From: Neoarius graeffei
Lineage: Eukaryota > Chordata > Actinopteri > Siluriformes > Ariidae
Assembly (NCBI RefSeq): GCF_027579695.1
Contig: NC_083592.1
Location: 34,124,214-34,188,213 of the forward strand
DNA: 64,000 nucleotides
Direction of reading: 5' to 3'
A model generated the notes under the pieces. It ran no database searches. It was not told the DNA's origin and worked only from the letters and a program-made list of their open reading frames with translations. The stretch's first letter is position 1; each line of letters begins with the position of its first letter. The translations under genes were made by a program, and so were the position numbers. This document shows, piece after piece, positions 12,586-23,995 of the stretch.

Positions 12586-13085
12586 TCCACAGAAACATGA
12601 AAAATTTAAATTTCTCAAACTTCTTAGTATGAAAAGGCACATCTACATCACCTTGTTAACATGTATACCAAGTTTCAAATCTGTATCATGAATAGTTTTG
12701 GATATTTGCTCCAGAAATGAACATTGCTCTTAGAAACTAAGTCAAAATCTATTTTTTATGTAAAATTTTGAAAAATACTTTTTTTTTCAAAAATCCAAAA
12801 TAGCAAAAGGCACCGGTTCACATGTTGCTTGATATGTATACAAAGTTTCATGAAGATATCTTCAGTAGTTTTAAAGATATGGCCCGGAAATGAAAACATG
12901 ACCAGACGGACGGAGCCCATTTCTATATCCCCCAACCCAAACTTCATTTGGGCAGGGGATAACGATCAAAAAAGATACACTGGACACCAACATATGAACC
13001 AGTAAGTTAACCTACTAACTTAGTAATCTAATTAATGTGGCATAAATAGTTTTTGTGGCTACTGCCTCATAGAGGCTGTAGCCAC

Positions 13086-13117
<32 letters not shown>
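13086..13117. repeat. (TAA)n microsatellite
   Basis: About ten TAA units, followed by ATTTTATTTATAAGCACC, a sequence often found next to such arrays in fish. Confidence 0.9.
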
Positions 13118-13119
<2 letters not shown>

Positions 13120-13311
13120 TTTATTTATAAGCACCTTACATGACACTCAAGGACACATTACAAGAATAAAACAAATAAAATAAACAATAGATACAAACTA
13201 CACAATATAAAATGGAAAGAAGAGAAAAAGTCATCTCTGTCTGTAACTATGTCATCATGTTGTAAGAATGTAAGAATGAGTGTAACAATCGCACACTGCA
13301 CATGCACAGGT

Positions 13312-13343
13312 GTTCCTATTAAAATGGCCGGTAAGTGTATAAA
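13312..13343. mobile_element. Solo terminus of a Tc1-like element
   Basis: GTGTTCCTATTAAAATGGCC followed by GGTAAGTGTA matches the terminus of the complete Tc1-type MITE at 18154-18725. No partner terminus is present nearby, so this is a relic. Confidence 0.5.
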
Positions 13344-13726
13344 ATTCAGTTCACCATTTGAAATAAATGGTCGAGACTAAAGAAATCGCTTTCAGACATG
13401 TTTATGCTTATAACCGAGGGAAAGTGCGTTCATATTTTAAAATATACTCCAGGTCGTCCCCCTTTCCTCGCCTTCTTCGGCCAGCAGTCCCATGTGTGAT
13501 GTAGATGTGACGCGCTTCCGAGTTGTTCCAGGAAGTTGTCGAAAAGTGTATTGAGACCACTGAGCTCTAGCGCCGGGCCTTTTCCGGGAAATAAGAGTTT
13601 GGGTCATGGTGACAGCGTGTGCATGTCAGCCTCGGTTTGCAGGTTTCAGTTTCAAAAACTGTAAGAGTAGAATAATATAAAGTACAGATGCTTGGCATAT
13701 TTTACTTCTGTGATTTTTAAATTGTT

Positions 13727-13965
13727 ACCTCCGCCAAGGAGGTTATGTTTTCGGTAGCGTTGGTTTGTTTGTTGGTTTGTCTGTTAGCAACATTACGGAA
13801 AAAGTAATGAACGGATTGCTCTGAAATTTTTTTCCAGAGGTGTGACTGGGCACAAGTAACAATCCATTAAATTTTGGCGGTGATCCGGATCACCTTCTGG
13901 ATCCCGGATTTTTTTAAAGGATTCTTGGCGGAGGGCTGCGCTCTCCGAGTGCTTTTCTAGTTCAT
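13727..13965. repeat. Dispersed repeat with CCTCCGCCAAGG / TTGGCGGAGG ends
   Basis: It begins ACCTCCGCCAAGGAGGTTAT and ends TTGGCGGAGG...CTCCGAGTGC. These ends are partly inverted relative to each other, and the body carries GTTTGTTTGTTGG and GATCCGGATCACC. I know this as a widespread dispersed sequence in fish and other animals, but its class is uncertain. Confidence 0.5.
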
Positions 13966-14019
13966 TTCTGGATTATGCTTCATTTTTTGTAGCTACTGCC
14001 TCATAGAGTAAATATATAT

Positions 14020-14393
14020 CTCATCTCATTATCTCTAGCCGCTTTTATCCTTCTACAGGGTCGCAGGCAAGCTGGAGCCTATCCCAGCTGACTACGGGCG
14101 AAAGGCGGGGTACACCCTGGACAAGTCGCCAGGTCATCACAGGGCTGACACATAGACACAGACAACCATTCACACTCACATTCACACCTACGGTCAATTT
14201 AGAGTCACCAGTTAACCTAACCTGCATGTCTTTGGACTGTGGGGGAAACCGGAGCACCCGGAGGAAACCCACGCGGACACGGGGAGAACATGCAAACTCC
14301 ACACAGAAAGGCCCTCGCCGGCCCCGGGGCTCGAACCCAGGACCTTCTTGCTGTGAGGCGACGGCGCTAACCACTACACCACCGTGCCGCCCC
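14020..14393 (-). mobile_element. tRNA-derived SINE (DANA/Mermaid-like), full length, inverted
   Basis: Reverse copy with a short TCATCTCATT tail and an intact head. The CTTCTACAGGG variant near the tail groups it with the copies at 33563 and 44611. The right flank is a TG/TA microsatellite (14394-14431). No convincing target duplication was found. Confidence 0.9.
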
Positions 14394-14395
14394 GC

Positions 14396-14431
<36 letters not shown>

Positions 14432-15085
14432 GCTGTATTTACTGTATGGACATGGAATCAGAAAACAATTTTATTTATAAGCAGTAGCCACATGTACCCA
14501 TAGGGTACCTATTTTTTTTAAATTCTTCATGCCTATCCTTGTTATAGTGTTCACTTTTCTTTTTCTTCCACTTGTATACGCACAAAATGACTTAACCAAC
14601 ATTGTCCAATCAATGGTCAACTTGCACGTGTTACGATATTAATAGTCAAAAATTCAAAAGGATTTCAGTTCAAAAGTTTGCATCTTCCATTCTGAATTTG
14701 ATATAAATATCCAAAAACAACAGAGCTTATATAAATTTTCCAACCTTTTTCTGAGCCTCTGAAAAGCTTTGGGATCCTCTCAGTTATAACATTTGCCCCA
14801 TTCTTCCTGACATCTCTGTTATAACTCTATGAGATTGCCTGGTCTGTACTTTTTTATCGATCTGTTATAACTCTTCTTCAGATCAGGTCTGTTGAATGAG
14901 AGGTTCATGGCAAAACTTTTGGCTTATTTCTTTTGGCTTTTCAAGCTATTTTCCTGGTGATTGTTATCTTGGTGCACGACAAACCTGCATTTCGTTTTTA
15001 ACTTTTTGGAATTTTTTACTTCAGTTTTAAACCAGAAACCACAGAGAACTCAGCTATATGTGTGTGCGTATTCTATAGTATGTAG
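14432..15085. other. No recognised feature
   Basis: AT-rich non-coding sequence. No repeat boundaries or exons are identified. Confidence 0.4.
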
Positions 15086-15641
15086 ACAGTACCAGTCAAA
15101 AGTTTGTACACCCCTTCACCCATTCATTCATAGGGTTTTCTGTATTTTGACTATTTTCTACATTGTAGAACAATAGTGAAGACATCAAAACTATGAAATA
15201 AGATATGAAGCATATATGGAATGGTGTGGTAAACAAAAAAAGTGTTAAAAAATAAAATACATTACATATTTTAGATTCTTCAAAGTAGCTCGTGTTTACC
15301 GTGATGACACTTTGTACACTATTGGCATTATCTTAACCAGCTTCATGAGGTCATCACCTGGAATGCTTTTCAATTAACACGTGTGCCTCGTCAAAAGTTG
15401 ATTAGTGCAATTTCTTGCCTTCTGAATGCGTTTGAGATCAAATAGTAAATAATAAATAATAAAAATACAGTAAATAGCCCTATTCAACAACTGTAGCAAT
15501 CCATATTATGTCAGGAACCGCTCGACTAAGTAAAGAGAAACGACATCCGTCATTACTTTAAGATATAAAGTGACTTTTAATGAATAAAAATAAAGAAAAT
15601 AATTGAATTAGAAGGTGTGTCCAAACTTTTGACTGGCATTG
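15086..15641. mobile_element. Tc1-like MITE
   Basis: The termini CAGTACCAGTCAAAAGTTTG and, inverted at the right, CAATGCCAGTCAAAAGTTTG are typical of a common fish Tc1 family, and TA follows the right end. The 556-bp interior holds no transposase, so it depends on an active relative. Confidence 0.8.
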
Positions 15642-15644
15642 TAT

Positions 15645-17375
15645 ATAGCGTATGTGGCTGCTTTACAATGTTGTTGATTAAGACCTTTGTGAGTTAAAAA
15701 AAAAAAGCTTACCAGGATAAAATTTATCATGTTTTCCTTGCCTTCCATTAATGAGATCTATTGTTCACTATATTTGACTATTTTGCAGCATTCTATCAGT
15801 GCTATATGATGTTTCAAGCTGTTCCATTTACCTGATAGAAGAAAGTGGTGAAGTTGGCAGAACATTGATGCTTGGGAAGGTGGAGTTGGTGCATTTGGCA
15901 TGGTGGTCTTCAAGCAAAGAGAAAAAAATCCACTGCGCATCTCCTCCACCCTTCTATTAGTGCTGTCATATCTCACGGGTTGAGCCCCTTTTCCCCATCA
16001 GGCCTCGGGGCAAAGTGGTTTACACAAGTGAAGCACTTTCTGCCTTTCAATTAAATCATAGCCTAGAATCAACCCCAGCACATTTCACTATTTCATAAAG
16101 AACAAAGCTGAGAAACAGACTGTCGGTTCATATAATCTATTTTTGGAAGTGCTTTTGCTTTCAATCACCAAAGCCTGTATAAAGCAAAAAACAACACCAA
16201 AAAAATCATAATTTGAAAAAAAAATACTGGACCTTTGCAATTTGGGGTCAATAAAAAGACCTTGGTAAATGTCATAAGAAAAATCTTTTTATTTTAAACA
16301 GTATAACAGGCGGAGCTTTTCCAAATAGAGCACCATTATCACAGCAGGACGCATAAAAGTCGTCTCACAATCTCCCAGCTATAATCTAGCCACACACTCC
16401 TAACATATGTAGGCTAATTTTCTAATTCTTTTTTGAACCCCTCTTGAATTTAAATGTCCTTATTGAGTCTGGTGTATGACTAGTCTGGGTGCATTGTCCA
16501 CAGAGCCAGACAGCAGACTACTTCTGTCTCGCCACTACTGAAACTCAGCTGCTGTGGCAACTAAAGAGCTGAAATCAACAGAACAAACACCAGACCCTCA
16601 GTAATTTATATTTGTATTGTTTCATTGTTAATCATATTGCATAGTCTCTGTAAATGTTTATGGTTCTTGATTTGTTTGTAAACAAATGAGACCGACAGCT
16701 CTGTCTACATTCATATATTAACTCACCATCTATCCACCCCACCCCACCCCACCCCACCCAAACCCAACCCAGTCTATCCCTATAGGCGACAAGAGGTCAA
16801 GTTGTCCTATTCAGACCAGTCTTGGGGATCACCGAATGGAGACAAAAGTGGTTCAGTCTAGCCAGAGTCTCAGCACCCTGGGATCAGACGTGAACAGTGG
16901 TCCCCAGAGAGCCATCATTCATTTGTTCTCTGGCTTTATCCCTGCTTGACTTGTCTGGCACTGATGATCACCTCCTGATCCCGTCATGGTCTTCAACTTG
17001 AACTTCAGACATGAAAACACTGGGCGAGCCAACTAGTTTAAGTTAGATACATTAAAGCGTGTCTTTACAAGCACAAGTGGTTAATTTTTTTTTTTTTATT
17101 TTGGCCCAGCTTTCTGTATCAGGATCAGAAATTTGTTATGGAAGTGCAATTAAAAACTGACTTTAATAGTGGTTCACATTTGTGTAGACTTAGATATCCT
17201 GGATGGATGAGCAGAGGCCAAGACAGTGCTAAGAGACAGTGGATTTACAGATGAGACCATTTTATTCTATGACCCACAAGGGAGTGGTCCCTCACACTGC
17301 TGTTCTAACTCTGAGCCTACTGGGGTTCTTAGCATGGCTAACTTTGATGCAAATTAACCTAAAGAGTGTGAGAAT

Positions 17376-17380
<5 letters not shown>
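15645..17380. other. Mostly unassigned, with a CCCCA run
   Basis: No gene or transposon is recognised. A short (CCCCA)n tract lies at about 16736-16760. The rest has ordinary composition. Confidence 0.4.

Positions 17381-17453
<73 letters not shown>
17381..17453. repeat. (TG)n microsatellite
   Basis: About 36 uninterrupted units, the first of three simple repeats within 500 bp. Confidence 0.95.
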
Positions 17454-17454
<1 letters not shown>

Positions 17455-17524
17455 ATTAAATCAGATCTACATATTCATCCATTCTGTGTTTTCCATGTCA
17501 AACCAATATAATAGTGATGGGCAC

Positions 17525-17618
<94 letters not shown>
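17525..17618. repeat. (TCTA)n microsatellite
   Basis: About 23 perfect tetranucleotide units, directly beside an older SINE head. Confidence 0.95.
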
Positions 17619-17624
17619 ATTAGT

Positions 17625-17809
17625 GGGTGGCAAAGTGGTGCAGTAACATGGCATCTCATAGCTCCTGTATCCCTGGTTCACTTGGGCTACTGTTTGTGTG
17701 CAGTTTTGCATGCTATCCATGTGGGTTTCCTCAGTGTTCTCCGGTTTCGTCCCATTGTCCAAAGACATGCAGGTAGGTGGATTGGCTAGGTTTAATTGCC
17801 CCTAGGTGT

Positions 17810-17873
<64 letters not shown>

Positions 17874-17995
17874 TGTCCTGGGATGGACAGAGGTCCCATC
17901 TGAGGTCAATGTCAATTCTCCTGTCTTGTGCCCAGTGATACTGTGATTGGCTCTAGATCCACCACAACTCAGGAAAAAGCAATTACAGAAGATTT
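17625..17995 (+). mobile_element. Diverged older SINE related to the DANA/Mermaid type
   Basis: It starts GGGTGGCAAAGTGGTGCAG, keeps TGGGTTTCCTC and CCAAAGACATGCAGGTAGG from the shared SINE body, and has a (TG)n expansion at 17812-17872 in the middle. The B box has decayed. Its 3' part (GGATGGACAGAGGTCC, GGCTCTAGATCCACC) differs from the young family, so it is a separate older subfamily. Confidence 0.7.
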
Positions 17996-18009
17996 ACTGA
18001 AGGCAAACT

Positions 18010-18011
<2 letters not shown>

Positions 18012-18049
<38 letters not shown>
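18012..18049. repeat. (TAA)n microsatellite
   Basis: About 13 units, just after the older SINE. Confidence 0.9.
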
Positions 18050-18153
18050 TACAGTATGTATATTATCACAAATAATAATTTCAATATGCTTACTTATATC
18101 AAGTGAAGAGCATATGTCCAGTTTGCCTGAAACACACTTATAATGAATATCTA

Positions 18154-18725
18154 CACTCACCGGCCACTTTATAATAAACACCCATCCACTTGCTGTTTTC
18201 TGCAGTTCTCTAATCAGCCGATCCCTTGACAGCAGCACAATGCATCAAATCATGCAGCTAGAAATCAAGAGCTTCAGTTAATGTTCACTTCAAACATCAG
18301 AATGGGAAAAATTGTGATCTCAAAGTGTGACTGACTTTCACTGTGGCGTGGGTGTTGGTTTGAGCCAGATGGACTGGTTTGAGTATTTCAGAAACTGCTG
18401 ATCTCCTGGGGTTTTCACACACAACAGTCTCTAGAGTTTACACAGATTGGTGTGAAAAAAAAACAGAAAAAACTGAGTTGAGTGAGCGTCAGTTCTGTGG
18501 GTGGAAACAAATGCCTAGTTGATTAGAGAGGTCAGAGGAAAATGGCCAGATTGGTTCGAGCTGCCAGGAAGGATATAGTAACTCATAGCAACTCTTTACA
18601 ACCACGATGAGCAGAAAAGCATCACAGTATGCAGCAGCAGAAGACCAGATTGGGTTCCACTCCTGCAGCCGAGAACAGGAATCTTAGAATCAAGAACAAG
18701 TTCTTATTAAAGTGGCCGGGGAGTG
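18154..18725. mobile_element. Tc1-like MITE (ACTCACCGGCCACTTTA termini)
   Basis: The left end is CACTCACCGGCCACTTTATA and the right end inverts to CACTCCCCGGCCACTTTAAT. TA lies at 18152-18153 and 18726-18727. The 572-bp interior shows degraded transposase-like DNA but no open frame. The terminus is a well-known fish Tc1 type. Confidence 0.85.
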
Positions 18726-18924
18726 TATATTGTACAACAGAGTTCAGTACACATTCATGAGAAACACAGATTTTTATTGAAAACTCTCATGAATCGTTCA
18801 GCCAAATGTATATCTGTAGCTCTAAAACGTGTTCCTTCTGTTGACTGAACTACTTTTTAGAGGGAAGGATTTGTGTTCATTTGTGGTCATGTATTTTACA
18901 GATTTATAGACAGAATTCATTCCC

Positions 18925-19512
18925 TGTGTCCAAAATCGCTCCCTACTCCCTATATAGGGCACTATATAGTGGCTACGCCATTTTGTAGTGCTGTCTGAAA
19001 CCTTACTGAGATTATTTACACCCTATATAGTGCACTCAAAGTATCCCACAATGCATCATGAAAAGTAGTGAACAACCGATGGTCACTAACCAAAGCAATA
19101 TATCCCATCATGCATTGCGGTCGTGCTGAAAGAAATCAAAGTAAAAGTCTCAAATTTGATTTAATAAAAGGCGGCGGCAAAGAAGAAAGTATTCAGCCTT
19201 GATTTAAAAAAAACTGAAAGATGCAGGTACTTTGTATTGATTAATGTGGGAAATACGCTCAGTATAATATGGATTTATCACAAAATACATGCATGTGTTT
19301 ATTATTTTGAAAACCCACCAGCCAACTGATCTGGCACATTTTAATTGTGCGACATTAATGACATGAATACCAGTGCAACAGACTAGTGTCCGAAAACGGT
19401 GTTTTTTTTTTTTTTTTTCATTTTACCAGTGAGCTCACTATATAGTCCTCTATATAGTAATTCCTTATATAGGGAGTAGGGAGTAGTGAACGAGTGAGTG
19501 ATTTCGGACACA
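18925..19512. mobile_element. TIR element with TGTGTCCAAAATCGC termini
   Basis: The left end (TGTGTCCAAAATCGCTCCC, then CTATATAGGGCACTATATAG) and right end (TATATAGGGAGTAGGGAGT, then GATTTCGGACACA) are inverted copies. There is no coding interior. A related fragment occurs near 62070-62135. The superfamily is unresolved because no clear target duplication is visible. Confidence 0.6.
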
Positions 19513-20457
19513 AGGACTTTCTTCTTCTTCTAGTATACGGAAACATTTGAATTATTAATTGTTCGTATGCTACAGATGCAGTAGACAGAGATCAGGCTGA
19601 AAATTCTGGAGTATGTCTGACAAGAAAAAGCTTGAGACACGGTCATATTTGTATATGCGAAGACAGTGCTGTTCTTTATATCTCTGGTTTATTTATTTAC
19701 AAAGCGCCATGAGTCACAGATGATGCTTCTCCAGAGGAATGAACCCTAGAGGTCTCCACTTGCACAAAGCCCCTCTGCAGTGCCCTCCACTGTACAACTC
19801 TGTGCGCACACACACACACACACAGAGACAGAGAGGGTTGAATCATATTTTGAAGGTCTGAGCCAGACCTGGACTTTTACGTCTGATAAGAGATCATCAG
19901 CAGTAAGTTGCACAACCTTGATGGAGCAAACAAACCACAGAGCTGGCATCACACAAACAATCAAGAACCCACCATTGTGAACGATAAAGTGAGTGCTACT
20001 GAAATGAACTCAAGTTTGTGAAGGTCATTCACTTGAATTCACTTACCATACAGTAATGGTAAGTAAAATCAATCTAGAGTCAAAATATATTGTGCAGCAC
20101 CGCTGATTTGTTATGCAAACGCATCTGCTATTATTTCCCATATTGTCATTGTTGCATAAGGAGAGAAAATGTATCTGCGAAAACATTAACTATGATGCAT
20201 CATTTTTGTTCACTCAATAAATAGTAGACAAAACACAATGTGATGCAATTTGCTATTTGTGATTAATTTGCTTGCCCTAATGGTGCTGGGTGATAGATCA
20301 TGATGTTCTTTATGTTATATGCCAACAGCATACACTCATACGGACACACACACTCCCAGACGTTCCCAATATATATGTTTGATTTGGGTGGAGGGTTGTG
20401 GACTGCAGCTGCCTGTCTGGCCTTGTCTGAATGAGACGAGGGAGCTGCTACTGTTTT

Positions 20458-20459
<2 letters not shown>
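19513..20459. other. No recognised feature
   Basis: Non-coding sequence with a short CA repeat near 19806-19824. No exon is supported. Confidence 0.4.

Positions 20460-20521
<62 letters not shown>
20460..20521. repeat. (TG)n microsatellite
   Basis: About 30 uninterrupted TG units. Confidence 0.95.
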
Positions 20522-20525
<4 letters not shown>

Positions 20526-21021
20526 GGCAGGGGAGACGCAGGCTGTGAATGCTTCTCCTGATGAGAGATGAAGGCATATTAAAAAGTATATTAAATTACC
20601 CTGATTAACAATTTAGCCACGAACAGGGGCACTGCTGAGGAGCTCGATGGGGAGGCTCCCGTGCCATTCAGGAGCAGAGTGCCAGGGTCAAAAGGTTCCC
20701 CAAGTTCACAGGCTCTGGGCCTTTTGTTATGCTAACACTCTCGCCCCAAATCAGCTGCCCCTGTACTGTGGCCAGACAGAAATTATTCCCTGAGAACTTT
20801 TTTTTTTTCTTCCAGAGAGTTGTTATTCCTGGTCAGTGGTTCAGGATGAAGGTTTTATTTATTGTAGACGATTCAAGATGGTGGGAGGAAAAAGGGGGGC
20901 GGGGTTGGTGGTCGGAGCTAGTGTTTCAATGTGTGTGTCAGTGTGTGTGGGGGGGGGGGGGGGGGGACAACAATACAGGAAGACTCAGACAATTAGCAAA
21001 TTATTTTTGAACCTTTTTTAT
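20522..21021. other. No recognised feature; G homopolymer
   Basis: No gene is supported. A run of about 18 G residues at 20949-20966 follows TGTGTGTGG and could be unstable on replication. Confidence 0.4.
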
Positions 21022-21368
21022 ATCCATCCATCCATCCGTTATCTGTAGCTGCTTATCCTGTCCTACAGGGTCGCAGGCAAGCTGGAGCCTATTCCAGCTG
21101 ACTATGGGTGAGAGGCGGGATACACCCTGGACAAGTCGCCAGGTCTTTTTTTATATTATTATTATTATTATTATGTTTCATTTGGTATTAATCATCTCAT
21201 CTCATCATCTCTAGCCGCTTTATCCTGTTCTACAGGGTCGCAGGCAAGCTGGAGCCTATCCCAGCTGACTACGGGCGAAAGGCGGGGTACACCCTGGACA
21301 AGTCGCCAGGTCTTTTTTTATATTATTATTATTATTATTATTATTATGTTTCATTTGGTATTAATCAT
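21022..21368 (-). mobile_element. Two truncated SINE copies in a tandem block
   Basis: Two reverse SINE 3' halves (21022-21144 and 21195-21311) both stop at exactly GACAAGTCGCCAGGT. Each is followed by the same unique sequence: CTTTTTTTATATTATT, a TTA repeat, then TTTCATTTGGTATTAATCAT. The first copy has the (CCATC)n tail type and the second the (TCATC)n type. Confidence 0.85.
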
Positions 21369-21439
21369 AATAATCATATATAGTAATTATGTCATAATTT
21401 TTTTTTTCAGTAAGATCTACTGGGTGGAATGTTATTATA

Positions 21440-21984
21440 AACTCACGTGTGTAAAAGTCCTAGGATCATGCAAAGAAATGCTATAGAGCAAACATGCAAT
21501 GATGAAATTAAATTGTTCTCCATTAAAAAAAAATACTGTAAAGAGCAGAAAATGGTCATAAATTAAACAGTCAGTATTTGGTGTAGCGACCATTTGGTTT
21601 AAAAAAAAAAAGCAGTCTTGGGTACAGTGAGTGCAGTTTGATAAGGAAATGAGCTGTAGGTTTTACTGAGCATCTTACAGAACCAGCCACAGTTCTTCTG
21701 GACACTTTGACTGTCACACTCGCCTCTTAATTTTGCACCAAAACCCAGCAGCCTTCATTATGTTTCCTTTTTTAATCTGAAAAGTGTCTCTTACATAATA
21801 TGCTGCTTTCTTTACTAACATACAAACATCTTTCTGTAAAATTTAATTTTGTGCTGTAAAACTAATGTTTGTCGATCTAAAATGTGTCTGGACTGACTTG
21901 ATAATGTAGACGTCATAAAATAAAAAGCTATAACAAAGTTTGTACTCATAAATAAGTTGCCTAAGACTTTTGCACAGTACTGTA
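21440..21984. mobile_element. Tc1-like fragment with one clear terminus
   Basis: The right end AAGACTTTTGCACAGTACTG followed by TA is a known Tc1 terminus type in fish. The left end (near GTAAAAGTCCTAGG, 21453) is only a weak inverted match. The interior resembles degenerate transposon DNA without an open transposase frame. Confidence 0.5.
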
Positions 21985-22017
21985 TACTCCTACTTCTACT
22001 ACTATGACTACTACTAC

Positions 22018-22062
22018 TAATAATAATAATAATAATAATAATAATCATCATCATCATCATCA
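22018..22062. repeat. (AAT)n then (ATC)n compound microsatellite
   Basis: Two adjoining trinucleotide arrays, following an ACT-rich stretch. Confidence 0.9.
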
Positions 22063-22980
22063 TTTGTTTGTGTTAAGTCATTTGGACTATTTTGAACATG
22101 CCACAAAGCCAAAGCTGCCAGTACTGAGTGAACTCTCGCAGGGTTTATTTGTCTCCAGCTGGGTTTAGATGAACTGAAATTAAATGTAATGAAACAGTGT
22201 AAATTCAGCACTGGGGATTTGCTGCGTAAAAACACTCAGGTGGATAAAGCCATGTATCGGTCAGTTCCTTTGCGGTCTCTGGGGAGAACCAATCAGCTCA
22301 CAGAACATGGTGAGGTGAGGAGATAACACGCCCCTGAGGTCAGGGCCAAACGCCCGGTCAAACACTTTTAACCCCGGGGTCAAGCTCTTTAACATCGCAA
22401 CACGTGCTTTCACTTACCGGATGTGTGCGTCTGTTTTCATTTCTATCTCTTCGAACAATTGCAAATTAAACGCAGACTACATGTAACAAACAGGGATTTT
22501 TGAAAATGCTAGATGTAAGGAAAATGAAAGGATATAATAAATAATATATTACATCACACAGGGCCAAAAATCACTGACAGAAGATTATACTGAGCAAAAA
22601 TAACAGAGGATCAATTTGATTTTATATTCAGCTGGCAATTTCATGTTGTTTTCATCGCTCATCTTCCTGATATGTTTCAGATGTATAAGGAAATTCACAA
22701 AAGCTTCAGAAATTATTTGAAAGACATAAGCTGTGTGCCATTCGACTACCAACAGTCCAGTTCAGAATGATCAGTCCTGAATGAACACCTACAATCCCTA
22801 ATGTGTCCTGCTTAATTTTTTTTTACATGTACAGGAATGATATCGCTGTATACAGGACACTCACTTCAAAAGGCAAAAAGATTGTGGAAAAAAATTATGT
22901 AAATTAAGTTTGAAAAGCTTTTAATAAATACGGAAAGGCAAAACACTGGCACTGGAACACACTGGAAATGGGTCAAATGA
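22063..22980. other. No recognised feature
   Basis: Non-coding by eye. A less AT-rich segment near 22260-22440 shows no splice-bounded frame. Confidence 0.4.
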
Positions 22981-23002
22981 TAACAACAACAACAACAACA
23001 AC

Positions 23003-23040
<38 letters not shown>
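22981..23040. repeat. (AAC)n then (AAT)n compound microsatellite
   Basis: About 8 AAC units run straight into about 12 AAT units, consistent with one array diverging by a C-to-T change that later spread. Confidence 0.9.
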
Positions 23041-23041
<1 letters not shown>

Positions 23042-23849
23042 GGGTATTGAGTCTGCATTTTGTATAAGACCTTCTGTCCTTCTGTCCCATGTCTTACCGT
23101 CTCCTTCTGCTGCATCAGTTTTGTCTTTCGTCCATGAATGAAAAACCGACAACATTTTTCATAGCCAGTCCGGCTTCATCTGTATGCTTAATTACCCGAT
23201 CATGAGAATTCTCTCTCTCTCTCGCTCTCTCTCCTCCCCCTGTTTTAATTATAACATCTCACCCTCTGCACATTATGCTTGGCACATATGCAATGAAGGA
23301 CTCGATGAAGGAATTGATTGCATCAGATGCCGATCCACCACCAGTGTTTCCTCCAGTGTTTCGTTCACATAATTTTTTTTCTCTAAAATAATTTGCTGCA
23401 TATTTTACAAAGGTGTTGGGTTTTGTTGTTGCTGTTTGTGTGTGTGAAGTAATCTATAAGATAACATCCAAAATGGCATCCTATTTCTTTCATGGGGCAT
23501 GCAATGCAAATAAATAAATAATAAAATAAAAATTTTAAAAAGCTCCAGATAGCCTACAAATGTACTACAGTAATACAGCAACTCAGAACTCTTCTCAGAG
23601 CAAGGCTTATATTCTGCTTAAGGTAAGATACACAGCAGGCTCACTGATTTTCAAATGATTATTCTCTATGATCCTCGAAAAGCTTTGAAAATAACAGATT
23701 GTGATCGCATTAAAAAAAATTCAACAAGTAATCTATGTCAATCAGTGCATTAATCATTCACACAGAAACCAAATAACATGATGTGACTGCATTATGCTTT
23801 TGGTATTTTTTATTATTTTGAGCCTGGAAACTTGAAGCTTATTGAAGAC

Positions 23850-23850
<1 letters not shown>
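23041..23850. other. No recognised feature
   Basis: Non-coding sequence with a short TC-rich tract near 23211-23232. Confidence 0.4.
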
Positions 23851-23895
<45 letters not shown>

Positions 23896-23950
23896 ATACA
23901 TGTTAAGGGTTTTATTTTTTTTTCCTTTATACCATATGGCACTTTAGAAG

Positions 23951-23994
<44 letters not shown>
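23851..23994. repeat. Inverted pair of (ATT)n and (AAT)n arrays
   Basis: An ATT array (23851-23894) and an AAT array (23951-23994) of almost equal length are separated by about 56 bp. Together they can form an A/T-rich hairpin. Confidence 0.9.

Positions 23995-23995
<1 letters not shown>

Larger units (their letters stand above)
11461..12962. repeat. Degenerate tandem repeat (AAGTTTCA-type units) split by two SINEs
   Basis: Diverged units share TATACCAAGTTTCAAGA, a tract like CATTTTTCAAGTTCTGCTC, a GAAACAAAACC segment and AATTTCTCACATTTCTTAGT. They recur around 11500-11700, 12092-12185, 12599-12730 and 12830-12960. The right edge ends GACGGACGGAGCCCATTTC and a GGGGATAACG block. I recognise this as a dispersed repeat of fish and invertebrate genomes but cannot name it. 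Two SINEs have inserted into it. Confidence 0.6.

Noticed and set aside
17525..17618. CRISPR-like array from regular short repeats
   Set aside because: The units are pure TCTA with no spacers, and the genome is a vertebrate. No CRISPR array exists in the window.
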